From the NCBI RefSeq assembly GCF_003852425.1, contig NZ_QAJN01000008.1, positions 124,001 to 188,000 on the forward strand: a stretch of DNA of 64,000 bases. The letters run 5' to 3'. Every line of letters begins with the position of its first letter. The first letter of the stretch is position 1. The translations under genes were made by a program, and so were the position numbers. The notes below the pieces were generated by a model. The model saw only the letters and a program-made list of their open reading frames with translations. It did not search any database and was not told the origin of the DNA. The DNA is from Paucibacter sp. KBW04. Lineage in GTDB: Bacteria > Pseudomonadota > Gammaproteobacteria > Burkholderiales > Burkholderiaceae_C. Below are positions 30,819-40,206 of the stretch, one piece after another.

Positions 30819-31394
30819 ATGCTGCGCAGAAATCTGATGCTTGCCCCCCTCGCCCTGGGTCTGACCCTGGGTCTGATGTCCGGTTGCACGACCAATAAGG
30901 GCGCGAGTGCCAGCCCGGCCGAGCAAAAAGCTGAGATCGAAAAGGGCACGGACGCGACCCTGGCCACGCTGTACAGCAGCGTCAAGGGCTCGCAAGAGCT
31001 GGCCAGCAAGGCCCGCGCCATTCTGGTGTTTCCCAAGGTTTACGCCGCTGGCCTGGGCGTGGGCGGCGAGTACGGCGAAGGCGCTTTGCGCGTGGGTGGC
31101 CGCACGGTGGACTATTACAAGACCACCAGCGTGTCTTTCGGCTTCCAGGCCGGTGCTCAATCCAAGGCCCTGGTGCTGATGTTCATGACGCAGAACTCGA
31201 TCGACGAGTTCCGCAAGAGCAAGGGCTGGACGGCCGGTGCCGACGCCTCGGTGGCCCTGGTCAAGGTCGGCGCCAACGGCACCATCGACACCACCAGCGT
31301 CGACAACGCGGTGAACGCTTTTGCCCTGACCAATGGCGGCTTGATGGCAGCGGCCACGATCAACGGCAGCAAGATCACAAAGATCGAATTCTGA
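30819..31394 (+). CDS. SYLF/YSC84-domain lipoprotein
   Basis: 191 residues. The signal peptide ends in a lipobox (MSGC), so the mature protein is lipid-anchored from Cys. The rest matches the SYLF domain: helices, then ILVFPKVYAAGLGVGGEYGEG, a long run of beta strands (SVSFGFQAGAQSKALVLM) and a C-terminal GGLMAAATINGSKITKI. SYLF proteins bind lipids; in bacteria their role is poorly defined. A good ribosome site (GGAG) precedes the ATG at 30819. It is followed by a GC hairpin and a hydrolase gene. Confidence 0.85.
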   Translation: MLRRNLMLAPLALGLTLGLMSGCTTNKGASASPAEQKAEIEKGTDATLATLYSSVKGSQELASKARAILVFPKVYAAGLGVGGEYGEGALRVGGRTVDYYKTTSVSFGFQAGAQSKALVLMFMTQNSIDEFRKSKGWTAGADASVALVKVGANGTIDTTSVDNAVNAFALTNGGLMAAATINGSKITKIEF

Positions 31395-31427
31395 TTCGCT
31401 GCCTGACTTGATCGTTTAGTTCGGCAA

Positions 31428-31452
31428 GACGCGCCCCTGGGTGGGGCGCGTC
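31428..31452 (+). terminator. GC hairpin after the SYLF gene
   Basis: GACGCGCCCC and GGGGCGCGTC pair perfectly over 10 bp around a TGGGT loop. No T-run follows, so it may be an attenuator or a weak terminator between the SYLF and hydrolase genes. Confidence 0.55.
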
Positions 31453-31490
31453 CCGCACAATGTCCGCCTCCTCTTGAATATGGCTTGGAC

Positions 31491-33026
31491 ATGACCTTGC
31501 TGACGACGCTGTTGCGCCGCTTGACGGGCTCGCTGGCGCGCCTGGTTTTTTGGCTCTTGCTGCTCTGTTTGACGCTGTTGGCGGGCTACACCTTGTATGC
31601 CGTCACCGCCCTACCGCCGCTGCAGCCCTGGCATACCGAGAGGCTGCAGCAGGAGTTCACAGCAAGCCGCCATGCGGAGCTGGACTTCGACGGCTATCTC
31701 AAGCGCGAAGCGCTTTTGTTTGAGGAATTGGCCGCCAAGCAGGCCGAATGGCGAAGCGAGCGCACCGGCAAAAAGGGCCGGGACCTGGACGCCGCCTGGG
31801 TCGACAGCCGCTTCAACCCCAAGAGTCAGCTGATGCGCCTGGTGGACGGCGCACCGTTCAACCGTACTTTCCGTCTGAGCCCGCCCAAGCCCAAGGGCCA
31901 GGCCTTGCTGATCCACGGCCTGACGGACTCGCCCTATGTGATGAAGGCCCTGGCCGAAACCCTGCGCGCCCAGGGTCTGGCGGTGACGGTCTTGCGCCTG
32001 CCCGGCCATGGCACCTTGCCCTCCATGATGCTGGACATGCGCCTGGCCGACTGGCAGGCCGCCGTGCGCATCGCCGCTCGCGATGTGGCCGGCCGGGCCG
32101 GGCCGCAGCAGCCTTTCTATATTGGCGGCTTCTCCACCGGCGGCGCCCTGGCCCTGCTTTACAGCCTGGAGACTCTCAAGGACCCGGCCCTGCGCCGCCC
32201 CAGCCGCGTGCTCCTGGCCGCGCCCGCCATCAGCCTGCCGCCGGTGGCCGATCTGGCCGAGGTGGTGGATGTGCTGAGTGCCCTGCCGCTGCCGGCCTTG
32301 CAAAAAGTGCGCTGGCAAGAACTGGTGGCCGAGTACGACCCTTATAAATTCAACTCCTTCCCCTTCAACGCCGCCCGCGAAGTCAATCGCGCCACCCAGG
32401 CCTTGCAGCGCGAGCTGGCCGCGGCAGAGCAGGCGGGTCGCCTGGCGCAGATGCCGCCGGTGCTGAGCTGGCAGTCGGTGGTGGACGCGACCGTGGGTGC
32501 CGAGGGCGTGTTGGACCAGCTCTACGCCCGCTTGGCCCAGCCCCAGCATCGCCTGGTGATGTTTGACGTCAATCGCCAAGCCTATCTGCGCAGCATTTTG
32601 CGGCCCGAGTCCCAGGCTTTGCTGGACCGCGCCCTGGCCGGCCCGCGAGGCTTTACGCTGGACATCATCAGCAATGGCGCCAGCCAGGCGGCCGAGGTGC
32701 AGGCGCAACGCTGGGCGCCGGCCGCCAGCGAGCCCGAATGGCTGGCCGCCCCCAAGTCCGGTCTGGCCTGGCCGCCCTCGCTGGCCTCTCTGGGTCATCT
32801 GGCCTTGCTGTTGCCGCCGGACGATCCGGCTTACGGCTTCGAGCCCGGCAGCGGGCGTCATGGCATCCCCAGCATCGGCTCCTGGTTTTTGCGCGGGGAA
32901 AGCGGCGCGGTCAGCATTGAGCTGGGTTCGCTGAACCGCTTGCGCAGCAATCCTTTCTGGGCCTGGATCCAGGCCGACGTGGCCGCCACCGTGGCCCAGG
33001 ATCTGGCCGCTGCCCAGCCACGCTGA
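31491..33026 (+). CDS. Membrane-anchored alpha/beta hydrolase
   Basis: 511 residues with one N-terminal membrane helix (LVFWLLLLCLTLLAGYTLYA, about 21-40), so the enzyme should face the periplasm or sit on the inner membrane. The alpha/beta-hydrolase core shows the HGLTDSPYVMKALAE loop, the HG after the first strand, and the nucleophile elbow GFSTGG with Ser215. The length is greater than in most esterases. Family members cleave esters, often of lipids; the substrate is not evident. The ATG at 31491 directly precedes the membrane helix. proC starts 54 bp downstream in the same direction. Confidence 0.75.
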   Translation: MTLLTTLLRRLTGSLARLVFWLLLLCLTLLAGYTLYAVTALPPLQPWHTERLQQEFTASRHAELDFDGYLKREALLFEELAAKQAEWRSERTGKKGRDLDAAWVDSRFNPKSQLMRLVDGAPFNRTFRLSPPKPKGQALLIHGLTDSPYVMKALAETLRAQGLAVTVLRLPGHGTLPSMMLDMRLADWQAAVRIAARDVAGRAGPQQPFYIGGFSTGGALALLYSLETLKDPALRRPSRVLLAAPAISLPPVADLAEVVDVLSALPLPALQKVRWQELVAEYDPYKFNSFPFNAAREVNRATQALQRELAAAEQAGRLAQMPPVLSWQSVVDATVGAEGVLDQLYARLAQPQHRLVMFDVNRQAYLRSILRPESQALLDRALAGPRGFTLDIISNGASQAAEVQAQRWAPAASEPEWLAAPKSGLAWPPSLASLGHLALLLPPDDPAYGFEPGSGRHGIPSIGSWFLRGESGAVSIELGSLNRLRSNPFWAWIQADVAATVAQDLAAAQPR

Positions 33027-33080
33027 GCCCGCCAGTGGCCTCGGCTTACACTGAAGTGCAGCGTCTCCCTCCCCAAACCC

Positions 33081-33896
33081 ATGAGCCACACAAGCATTGC
33101 ATTCATCGGCGGCGGCAATATGGCCAGCGCCATCATCGGCGGCCTGATCCGGGCCGGCCGCGCGCCGCAGCAAATCCTGGTCGTCGAGCCTTTTGACGAG
33201 GCGCGGGCGCGCCTCAGCCATGACTTCGGCGTGCGCGTGTTCGCCCGCCCCGAGGCGGCGCTCAGCGAGGCGGGGCTGCTGGTCTGGGCCGTCAAACCGC
33301 AGTTCTTTGCGGATGCGGCCGAACCCTGTGCGCCCTGGGTTGCGCAAGCTTTGCAGCTTTCGGTGATGGCCGGCATTCGCAGCGATGCGATCGCCCGCCT
33401 CAGCGGCACCGAGCGGGTGGTGCGCAGCATGCCCAACACGCCAGCCTTGATAGGCCAGGGCATCACCGGCTTGTTCGGCCGCGCCGCCGTGACCGAGTCA
33501 GACAAGCAGTGGGTGGAAGAGGTGTTGGCACCCACCGGGCGCAGCCTGTGGGTGAGCAAGGAAGCCGATCTGGACGCGGTGACCGCCGTCTCGGGTTCCG
33601 GCCCGGCCTACTTCTTTTATGTGGTCGAAGCCATGATGGCTGCCGCCGTGGAAATGGGCTTGACGGCCGAACAAGGCCGTCTGCTGGCCCTGGCGACCTG
33701 CTCGGGTGCCGCTGAACTGGCCTTGCAGTCGGTGGAAGACCCGGCCGTGTTGCGAGCCCGTGTCACCTCTAAAGGGGGCACAACCCAGGCCGCGATCAGC
33801 AGTCTGGAGGCCGACCAAGTGGCGCTTGCGCTGCGTCGCGCGGTGCTGGCCGCGCAGCGGCGCGCACGCGAATTGGGCGACGAATTCGGCGCCTGA
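33081..33896 (+). CDS. proC: Pyrroline-5-carboxylate reductase
   Basis: 271 residues, the usual family length. The NADPH-binding Rossmann motif is IGGGNMASAIIGG at residues 9-21. Family segments include VWAVKPQ, VVRSMPNTPALIG and the C-terminal active-site region AVSGSGPAYFFY and VTSKGGTTQAAI. The enzyme reduces pyrroline-5-carboxylate to proline, the final step of proline synthesis, opposite in sense to PutA encoded 5 kb away. ubiC begins 12 bp after its stop, so the two are probably cotranscribed. Confidence 0.96.
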   Translation: MSHTSIAFIGGGNMASAIIGGLIRAGRAPQQILVVEPFDEARARLSHDFGVRVFARPEAALSEAGLLVWAVKPQFFADAAEPCAPWVAQALQLSVMAGIRSDAIARLSGTERVVRSMPNTPALIGQGITGLFGRAAVTESDKQWVEEVLAPTGRSLWVSKEADLDAVTAVSGSGPAYFFYVVEAMMAAAVEMGLTAEQGRLLALATCSGAAELALQSVEDPAVLRARVTSKGGTTQAAISSLEADQVALALRRAVLAAQRRARELGDEFGA

Positions 33897-33908
33897 ATTT
33901 CATCCGAT

Positions 33909-34487
33909 ATGGGTATTGCGAGTCGAGACAGTTTGCGCGCCTGGTTGCGCGCGCCGGGCTCTTTGAGCCGTCGCCTGGCCCGTCTGGGTCAGCATTTCGA
34001 GGTCCAAATTCTGCGCCAGGGCACGCATCCTTTGCGCGCGCAGGAGCTCAAGGCCTTGGGTCTGCCGCGCCGCGGCTGTACGTTTGTTCGTGAAGTTATT
34101 CTGCGTGTTGATGGGGCTCCGCTGGTGTGGGCCCGCTCGTCTTTGCACACAACAGCCCTGGCCGGGCCATGGGCCGCACTGAAAGGTTTGGGCGCCAAGC
34201 CGCTGGCCAATTTGCTCTACGCCGACCCGCGCGTGAAGCGCAGCGAACTGCAGCCCAGGCGACTTTCCCGTAACGGCCACACTCGACGGCAGATGCAAAA
34301 ACAGTGGTTGCACGCAACGGGCGCTCCGCCATCCGCACAAATGTTGTGGTCACGTAATTCGGTATTCAGTCGGGGCGGCGCGGACTTACGCGTGATGGAG
34401 CTTTTCGTGCCGGATTTGGCAGGCATCTCACCCAAACTAGGGGGGGGTAGGCAAGGCGTTAGGACGGGGTGCGGCTCTAAACTGTGA
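33909..34487 (+). CDS. ubiC: Chorismate--pyruvate lyase
   Basis: 192 residues in the size range of UbiC. Matching segments include VREVILRVDGAPLVWARS, LGAKPLANLLYADPRVKR and LWSRNSVFSRGGADLRVMEL. The enzyme removes pyruvate from chorismate to give 4-hydroxybenzoate, the first committed step of ubiquinone synthesis. ubiA, the next enzyme of the pathway, lies about 0.6 kb away on the opposite strand with one gene between. The gene is tightly linked to proC (12 bp). The C-terminal Gly-rich tail (KLGGGRQGVRTG) looks somewhat irregular. Confidence 0.88.
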   Translation: MGIASRDSLRAWLRAPGSLSRRLARLGQHFEVQILRQGTHPLRAQELKALGLPRRGCTFVREVILRVDGAPLVWARSSLHTTALAGPWAALKGLGAKPLANLLYADPRVKRSELQPRRLSRNGHTRRQMQKQWLHATGAPPSAQMLWSRNSVFSRGGADLRVMELFVPDLAGISPKLGGGRQGVRTGCGSKL

Positions 34488-34524
34488 GCCACAGGGAGGT
34501 TCATCAAGCAGTTTGAGGAATCTC

Positions 34525-35064
34525 ATGAAAACCCGAGATATTGTCATTTTCAGCGGTCAGCAATTTTCTGTTCCGCAGTGCATTCAACGTATCGATCATC
34601 AGTCCACCCATGGCTGGCAACTTCGCTACGGCGGCACCAAACTGTTCTCTGATCATTCGCAGGACGGTAGCGGCGCAGCAGCGGCGTTGGCGGCAGCCAC
34701 CAAGGAATTGTTGAGTCGAATTGCCAAGTTGCCGGCGCCGTCACGCCTGCAACGTCGGCCCAGCGGCAACAAGGGCAGCAGCCTGCCGGTGGGTATCTCC
34801 GGCCCTATCGTGCGTCAGCGCGCCAGCAGCCGGGTACGTGATTGCAGCTTTGCCGTGTCTCTGCCGCGTTTCGGTGGTTCGCCACGTGGTCGCAGCGTCT
34901 ACATCGGTACCGAAAACACCTACACGGTGGAGAAGTACCAAGCCGCTCTGGCCAAGGCCGTGGAGTTGCGTGAGCAGGCCGAAGAGGCTTACCAGCGCGC
35001 CGCCACCAAGGCCAAGCGGGTGGAGGCGAAAAACCTCAAGGCCGCGCTGAAGGGCTCGCAGTAA
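34525..35064 (+). CDS. AP2/ERF-like putative DNA-binding protein
   Basis: 179 residues with no signal peptide. The C-terminal region (about 95-160) looks like a prokaryotic AP2-type module: basic strands (VRDCSFAVSLPRFGG, RGRSVYIGTENT) and then a helix (VEKYQAALAKAVELREQAEE). The N-terminal region (THGWQLRYGGTKLF, then an Ala-rich helix) has a similar strand-helix pattern, suggesting a duplicated unit. A lysine-rich tail follows. AP2 modules bind DNA and are often in mobile homing endonucleases, but no nuclease domain is present. A GAGGAA ribosome site precedes the ATG at 34525. It lies between the proC-ubiC pair and convergent ubiA. The family call is tentative. Confidence 0.55.
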   Translation: MKTRDIVIFSGQQFSVPQCIQRIDHQSTHGWQLRYGGTKLFSDHSQDGSGAAAALAAATKELLSRIAKLPAPSRLQRRPSGNKGSSLPVGISGPIVRQRASSRVRDCSFAVSLPRFGGSPRGRSVYIGTENTYTVEKYQAALAKAVELREQAEEAYQRAATKAKRVEAKNLKAALKGSQ

Positions 35065-35126
35065 GCGCAAGCGGAGAAGAGGCATGCTTGCCTCGGCGTT
35101 GACGATCTTTGCCGCGTGCGGCAAGT

Positions 35127-36047
35127 TCAACGCATCGCCAGATCCAGCACCGTCCCCACGAAGACGGCGAAACCCAGCCAGTGGTTTTCGCGGAAGGCTT
35201 TGAAACATCCTTCGCGGCTGCGATCCTTGATCAAGCGGTAGTGCCAGAGCACCTGTGCGGCGGCCACGGCCACGCCCGTTAAGAAAATCCATCCCAGGCC
35301 CAAGCGCAGGCCCAGTGCGGCCCAGCTGCCCAGATAGATGGCGTAGAACGCCATCACACCGATCACATCGAAGCGGCCCAGCGTCAGCGCTGAGGTCTTG
35401 ATGCCGATGCGGATGTCATCGTCGCGGTCGACCATGGCGTATTCGGTGTCATAGGCCAGCACCCAGAACAGATTGGCCACCAGCAGGGCCCAGGCCGAGC
35501 GCGGCACCGCCGCCTGGATGGCCGCGAGGCTCCATTCATTGCCGCCCAGCGCGGCCGCAAATGCCATGGGGATGCCGAAGCTGAAGGCCACGCCCAGCAC
35601 CGCTTGCGGCATGTTCAGCACCCGCTTGGCATAGGGGTAGAGCAGGGTCACCGCCAGCGCGGCGAAGGACAGCAGAATCGTCGGCGCATTGGTCGTCAGC
35701 ACCAGGCCGAAGGAGGCCAGGGCCAGCAGCGCGCCCAGGCCTAAGGCCTCTTTGACCGAGACCGCGCCGCTGGTGACGGGGCGATTGGCCGTGCGTTTGA
35801 CATGCTTGTCGAAGTCGCGGTCGGCCACGTCGTTGACGCAGCAACCGGCCGAGCGCATCAACACGGTGCCCAGGGTGAAGACCGTCAGCAAATGCCAGCC
35901 CGGCCAGCCATCGGCCGCAATCCACAGAGCCGACAAAGTGGGCCACAAAAGCAGCAGCCAGCCGGCCGGCCTATCCCAGCGGATCAGCTGGAGGTAGAGC
36001 TGCAAGCGGGTGGGGGTGGCGCTGGAAGAAGAGGCGGTGGAACTCAT
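35127..36047 (-). CDS. ubiA: 4-hydroxybenzoate polyprenyltransferase
   Basis: 306 residues with about eight membrane helices. The two Asp-rich motifs of the UbiA family are present: NDVADRDFD and [13 protein letters not shown]. These coordinate Mg and the prenyl diphosphate. The enzyme joins the polyprenyl chain to 4-hydroxybenzoate, the product of UbiC encoded nearby. The start is the ATG at 36045-36047, before a Ser/Thr-rich N-terminus; the in-frame extension upstream does not look like coding sequence. It is followed, converging, by the AP2-like gene. Confidence 0.95.
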   Translation of the reverse strand: MSSTASSSSATPTRLQLYLQLIRWDRPAGWLLLLWPTLSALWIAADGWPGWHLLTVFTLGTVLMRSAGCCVNDVADRDFDKHVKRTANRPVTSGAVSVKEALGLGALLALASFGLVLTTNAPTILLSFAALAVTLLYPYAKRVLNMPQAVLGVAFSFGIPMAFAAALGGNEWSLAAIQAAVPRSAWALLVANLFWVLAYDTEYAMVDRDDDIRIGIKTSALTLGRFDVIGVMAFYAIYLGSWAALGLRLGLGWIFLTGVAVAAAQVLWHYRLIKDRSREGCFKAFRENHWLGFAVFVGTVLDLAMR

Positions 36048-36078
36048 GGCCGCCATTGTCGCGCTGGTCGCGCCCGTC

Positions 36079-36996
36079 TCAAGCCGGTGTGGCGAGGCGG
36101 CGCAACAGCGCCGGCGAGACACCGCGCAAGGCCTTGAAGCGATGGCTGAGATGGCTGGCGCTGGCAAAGCCGCAGTCGGCCGCAATTTGCGCTAGAGGCA
36201 GCTGGCCTTGCTGCAGCAGCAGGGCTTCGGCCCGGGCCAAGCGGCGTTGGCTGATCCAGGCGTGGACCGAGCAGCCCATGCTGAGCCGGAACATGCGGGC
36301 GAAGTGGAACTCCGACAGATTCACCAGCGCGGCCAAGTGGCTTAGGCCCAGCAGCTCTGGCCCTTCGGCCAGATGTTGCTCCACAAACTCCAGCACCCGG
36401 CGCCGCATGGGGCCGCTCAAGCCACCGCGCGTACGCAGGGCGGCCTGGGCGGCGCGTGGCCTGGCCGCTTGCAGCACCAGATGGTCCAGCGCGGCATGGC
36501 TGAGTTGATGAGCATGCAGGCGCGCGCTGGCCTGGTCTTGCCAGGCCAGGCCAGCGATGCGGGCCGCCCAGTCGCTCAGGCGAGGGTCCTCGCCAAAGAT
36601 GCGTTCTTCCAGCGTGATGGCGCGGGGCTCGGCGTCCAGCAGGCGCACCACCCGATCGGCCCAGGCGATGTCGGAGACATAGAGGTGCACAAAGCGCAGC
36701 GGGCCGCGGATCTGCCACTCGGACTCATGCTCGGCCGGCAGCAGGCAGTAACGCCCGGGCGCGCCGGTGTCTTGCGGGTGGCCGCGGCGATGCGTGTCAT
36801 GGCCGCCCTGCAGATAGACCGAGAGCGTGTGATGGCCGGGCTGGCGGTAGCTGGTTTGGTCGGCCTCGTTGCGCCACTGGGCCAGGCGCAGCGCATCGCC
36901 CAGCTCGGCGCTGCGCTCCAGCCGCGCGCGCGATTGGCTCAGCACCGCAAAGACTTGGGTGCTGCCGTCCTCGGGGCTGGGGGGCAGGCTGTTCAC
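36079..36996 (-). CDS. AraC-family transcriptional regulator
   Basis: 305 residues. The C-terminal 100 residues carry the two AraC helix-turn-helix motifs ([40 protein letters not shown] then [10 protein letters not shown]). The N-terminal part is a cupin-like sensor ([33 protein letters not shown]). The ligand is unknown. It is encoded 130 bp from, and divergent to, a DMT-family exporter gene, which is its probable target. It reads toward ubiA, whose start lies 31 bp after its stop. Confidence 0.9.
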   Translation of the reverse strand: MNSLPPSPEDGSTQVFAVLSQSRARLERSAELGDALRLAQWRNEADQTSYRQPGHHTLSVYLQGGHDTHRRGHPQDTGAPGRYCLLPAEHESEWQIRGPLRFVHLYVSDIAWADRVVRLLDAEPRAITLEERIFGEDPRLSDWAARIAGLAWQDQASARLHAHQLSHAALDHLVLQAARPRAAQAALRTRGGLSGPMRRRVLEFVEQHLAEGPELLGLSHLAALVNLSEFHFARMFRLSMGCSVHAWISQRRLARAEALLLQQGQLPLAQIAADCGFASASHLSHRFKALRGVSPALLRRLATPA

Positions 36997-37126
36997 GGCC
37001 TGATGGTAGCGCCGGGTGCTGGGCCCGTAGCGGGCAGCTGCTGCAAAAGCGCAGGATTGTGCAAGCGCGCCTTGGCCCGGCCCGCCATGCTTGGCCAGGC
37101 CGCATGGGCGGCGCTGGAGTTACGCA

Positions 37127-38029
37127 ATGAATCTCTTTCTGTACGGCCTGGTGGTGCTGATCTGGGGCACGACCTGGATCGCTCTGAAATGGCAGCTGGG
37201 CCCCGTGCCCATCCCCTTGTCCATCGCCTACCGCTTTGGCCTGGCGGCCTTGATCTTGTTTGCCTGGGCGCTTTGGACGCAGCGCCTGCGCTTGCCCAGA
37301 GGCCGGGTTGCCCTGTGGATAGGCGGGCAGGGCCTGTGCCTGTTCTGCCTCAACTTCGTCTGCTTTCTCAATGCCAGCCAGACCCTGGCCAGCGGCCTGG
37401 TGGCCGTGGTGTTTTCCAGCGCCACGCTTTGGAACGCCTTGCTGGCCCGGCTGATCCATGGCCGCCGCATCGCGCCCCAGGTGATGTGGGGTGGCGCCCT
37501 GGGTTTGACGGGTCTGCTCTGCCTGTTTTGGCCCGAGATCAGCGGCCATGGCGCGGGTGCGCCTACCTTGATCGGCCTGACCTGGGCCTTGGCGGGCACC
37601 CTGTGTTTCTCCAGCGGCAATCTGCTCTCGGCGGCCTTGCAAGCCGAGGGCTGGGCGCCGGTGCATAGCAATGCCTGGGGCATGTTGGTGGGCACCGTCG
37701 TCTTGCTGGTCTACTGCTTGTTGGCGGGCGTGCCCTGGGCTTACGACAGCAGCGGCTGGCTTTACACCGGGGCCTTGCTTTACCTGGCGATTCCGGGCTC
37801 GGTGATCGGCTTTACTGCCTATCTGACCCTGGTGGGGCGGCTGGGGCCGGAGCGGGCAGCGTACTGCACCGTCTTGTTCCCCATCGTGGCCTTGAATGTC
37901 TCGGCCTGGGCGGAGGGCTACCGCTGGACTTTGCCCGGCATGCTTGGCTTGGGCCTGGTGATGGCGGGCAATGTGCTGGTGTTCCGGCGGCCCAATGCGC
38001 CAGCGGCGGCGGCTTTGCGGCCGGCTTGA
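37127..38029 (+). CDS. EamA/DMT-family transporter
   Basis: 300 residues with about ten membrane helices in two EamA repeats. The first begins YGLVVLIWGTTWIALKWQLG; the second shows ALAGTLCFSSGNLLSAAL and LYLAIPGSVIGFTAYLTLV. Proteins of this family export amino acids and other small metabolites through the inner membrane. The ATG at 37127 is preceded by GGAG. It is divergent from an AraC gene that probably controls it. The 3' end lies 5 bp from the converging diguanylate cyclase gene. Confidence 0.88.
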   Translation: MNLFLYGLVVLIWGTTWIALKWQLGPVPIPLSIAYRFGLAALILFAWALWTQRLRLPRGRVALWIGGQGLCLFCLNFVCFLNASQTLASGLVAVVFSSATLWNALLARLIHGRRIAPQVMWGGALGLTGLLCLFWPEISGHGAGAPTLIGLTWALAGTLCFSSGNLLSAALQAEGWAPVHSNAWGMLVGTVVLLVYCLLAGVPWAYDSSGWLYTGALLYLAIPGSVIGFTAYLTLVGRLGPERAAYCTVLFPIVALNVSAWAEGYRWTLPGMLGLGLVMAGNVLVFRRPNAPAAAALRPA

Positions 38030-38034
38030 TGAAC

Positions 38035-39186
38035 TCAGTGGGCGGCGATCACGCGGTTGCGGCCTAGCTCCTTGGCTTGGTAAAGCGCCTGGTCGGCCGC
38101 CGCCACCAGGCGTTCGGCCACGGCCGAGGCCTCCACACCGGCGGTGTCACCCGGCAGCATGGCCAGGCCCAGCGAAGCGGTGACGCTCAACGCCGCGGGT
38201 GCGGCCGGGGCCTCGTTGCTGGCGCTGCCCAGCATGGGGGCGGCGGCGACAAAGCGCTGCTGGGCCACGCTGCCGCGTATGCGCTCGGCAATCTCGCGGG
38301 CGAACTCGGCCGAGGTCTGCGGCAGCAGCACGACGAACTCCTCGCCGCCGTAGCGGGCAATCGTGTCACCGGCACGCAGCTGGCCCTGGATCAGATGGCC
38401 GATGCCGCGCAAGACTTCGTCGCCGGTCGCATGGCCGAACTGGTCGTTGATGCTCTTGAACTTGTCCACATCGAGGAACAAGCAGGCCAGGGGGTGGCGA
38501 TAGCGCCGCGCCTGGGCAATCTCGATCAGGCAGCGGTGCTCGAAATAGCGGCGGTTGTGCACGCCGGTCAGGGTGTCGGTGAGGCCCACGCGCTTGAGGC
38601 GTTCTTGGTTGAAGGCGCTCTCCAGGCAGACGGCCACGATATTGGCCAGGCGCTCCAGCAAATGGGTGCCGGTCGTGGCCTCATAACGCGCCGCATCGAC
38701 GCTGCCGAAATGCAGGCCGCCGATCAGCTGGCCATGGCGGGCCAGGGGCAGCAAGGCCATGGAGCGGATCTCCGCGCTGGCCGCCGGTGCGAACAGCTGC
38801 GCATGCAGCGCGGCATCGAAGGCGCCCAGCAAGGGTTTGCGGGTGCCGCAGTAGACGGCTTCGAGTAGCTTGGCGCCGCTATGGGCCGGGTAGAGGCGCA
38901 AGCCGGGCAGGGCGTCCAGGGTGCCGGTCTCGGTCTGCAACATGCGGTCGACCTCGCCGGCTGGGTCGAGCAGCACCAAGGCCACATGGTCGATGGCGAA
39001 GGCTTGCTTGTAGGCCGTCAGCAGCAGGCTCACCAGGTCGAGCAGGGAGTGGGCAGCGATCAGCTGATGCTCTAGCCGCTCAAAGCGCCGCATCTTGTCT
39101 TCGTTGAGCCTGGCCTCTTGGAGCAAACCCTGCAGTTGCTGCTTGAGGACTTGGTTTTCTTCGGCCAGAAGTTCGCTGCTATTCAT
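38035..39186 (-). CDS. Diguanylate cyclase with DUF484/GAF-like sensor domain
   Basis: 383 residues, cytoplasmic. An N-terminal coiled coil (LLAEENQVLKQQLQGLLQEA) leads into a GAF-like domain of the DUF484 type (about 30-205). The GGDEF domain follows with active-site GGEEF at 280-284 and the inhibitory RxxD site (RAGD, 271-274) five residues before it, so it is probably an active, feedback-inhibited c-di-GMP synthase. An unusual Ala/Pro-rich insertion (SASNEAPAAPAALS) sits in the C-terminal part of the domain. The ATG at 39184-39186 fits the family start. Confidence 0.88.
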   Translation of the reverse strand: MNSSELLAEENQVLKQQLQGLLQEARLNEDKMRRFERLEHQLIAAHSLLDLVSLLLTAYKQAFAIDHVALVLLDPAGEVDRMLQTETGTLDALPGLRLYPAHSGAKLLEAVYCGTRKPLLGAFDAALHAQLFAPAASAEIRSMALLPLARHGQLIGGLHFGSVDAARYEATTGTHLLERLANIVAVCLESAFNQERLKRVGLTDTLTGVHNRRYFEHRCLIEIAQARRYRHPLACLFLDVDKFKSINDQFGHATGDEVLRGIGHLIQGQLRAGDTIARYGGEEFVVLLPQTSAEFAREIAERIRGSVAQQRFVAAAPMLGSASNEAPAAPAALSVTASLGLAMLPGDTAGVEASAVAERLVAAADQALYQAKELGRNRVIAAH

Positions 39187-39271
39187 CCGGGGCGGCAATC
39201 GTGGGCTGCTGGTGATGCTGGCAGCTTAGCCCAGAAACGCTCGGCGTCCAGCGGCCCAGATGAGGGGGGAT

Positions 39272-39297
39272 GGTGGCGGCGTTGGGGCGCCGCCACC
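39272..39297 (-). terminator. GC-rich hairpin after mmsB
   Basis: GGTGGCGGCG and CGCCGCCACC pair perfectly around TTGGGG, 12-37 bp past the mmsB stop. There is no T-run, so it may act as a transcript end stabiliser or a weak terminator. Confidence 0.55.
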
Positions 39298-39308
39298 CCG
39301 CCGCGCTC

Positions 39309-40193
39309 TCAGGGCTCCAGGTAGGCAAAAGCGCAGGAGAAATCCAGCCCGCCATGACCTTGCGCGCTGAGGCGTTGGTACTGCTGGCGGGCCAGCTCGC
39401 CCAGGGGCGTGGCGGCTGCATGGCTTTGTGCGGCCTCGACCGCCAAGCCCAAGTCCTTGAGCATCAAGTCCACGCCGAAGCCGCCCTGGTAGCCGCGCGA
39501 GGCCGGTGCAGTAGGCATCACGCCGGGGCAGGGGTTGTAGACCTCCAGCGCCCAGTTGCGGCCCGAGCTTTTGCTCATGATTTGCGATAGCGCCGCCGGG
39601 TCCATGCCGTTGGCCATGCCCAGCCGCAGGGCTTCGGAGGTGCCCAGCATCAGAATGCCCAAAAGCATGTTGTTGCAGACCTTGGCCGTCTGGCCGCAGC
39701 CGCTGGCACCGGCGTGAAAGATATTGCTGCCCATTTTTTCCAGCCAGGGCCGGGCGCGCTCCAGCGCTGCGGCTTCACCGCCCACCATAAAGGTCAGCGT
39801 GCCGGCCTGGGCGCCGGCCGTGCCACCCGAGACGGGCGCATCGATCATGACCATGCCGCATTCGGCAGCGGCCTGGGCGACGCGTATGGCCGCGGCCGGG
39901 GCGATGGTGGAGCAGTCGATCAAGAGCGCCCCCGCCTTGGCATGGGCCAGGATGCCGCCCTCGGCCTCCAGATAAGCGCCCTCCACATGGCGCGAGGCGG
40001 GCAGCATGGTGATGATCACATCGGCCCCGGTCACCGCATCGGCGATGGAGGCGGCGCGGCGCGCACCTGCGGCCTCGGCTTGAGTTAGCGGGGCCTCGGC
40101 GAGGTCGTAGCAGCTCAGGGCCAGGCCGGCCTTGAGCAGATTCAAGGCCATGGGCAGGCCCATATGGCCCAGGCCGATGAAGGCGGTTTTCAT
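39309..40193 (-). CDS. mmsB: 3-hydroxyisobutyrate dehydrogenase
   Basis: 294 residues. The NAD-binding motif GLGHMGLPMALNLLKAG lies at the N-terminus. The family signature DAPVSGGTAGAQAGTLTFM and the catalytic lysine segment GCGQTAKVCNNMLLG are clear. The enzyme oxidises 3-hydroxyisobutyrate to methylmalonate semialdehyde in valine catabolism, and MmsA, encoded 13 bp upstream, uses that product. The pair forms an operon with the upstream binding-protein gene. Confidence 0.93.
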   Translation of the reverse strand: MKTAFIGLGHMGLPMALNLLKAGLALSCYDLAEAPLTQAEAAGARRAASIADAVTGADVIITMLPASRHVEGAYLEAEGGILAHAKAGALLIDCSTIAPAAAIRVAQAAAECGMVMIDAPVSGGTAGAQAGTLTFMVGGEAAALERARPWLEKMGSNIFHAGASGCGQTAKVCNNMLLGILMLGTSEALRLGMANGMDPAALSQIMSKSSGRNWALEVYNPCPGVMPTAPASRGYQGGFGVDLMLKDLGLAVEAAQSHAAATPLGELARQQYQRLSAQGHGGLDFSCAFAYLEP

Positions 40194-40206
40194 GCGCAGC
40201 TCCTTC

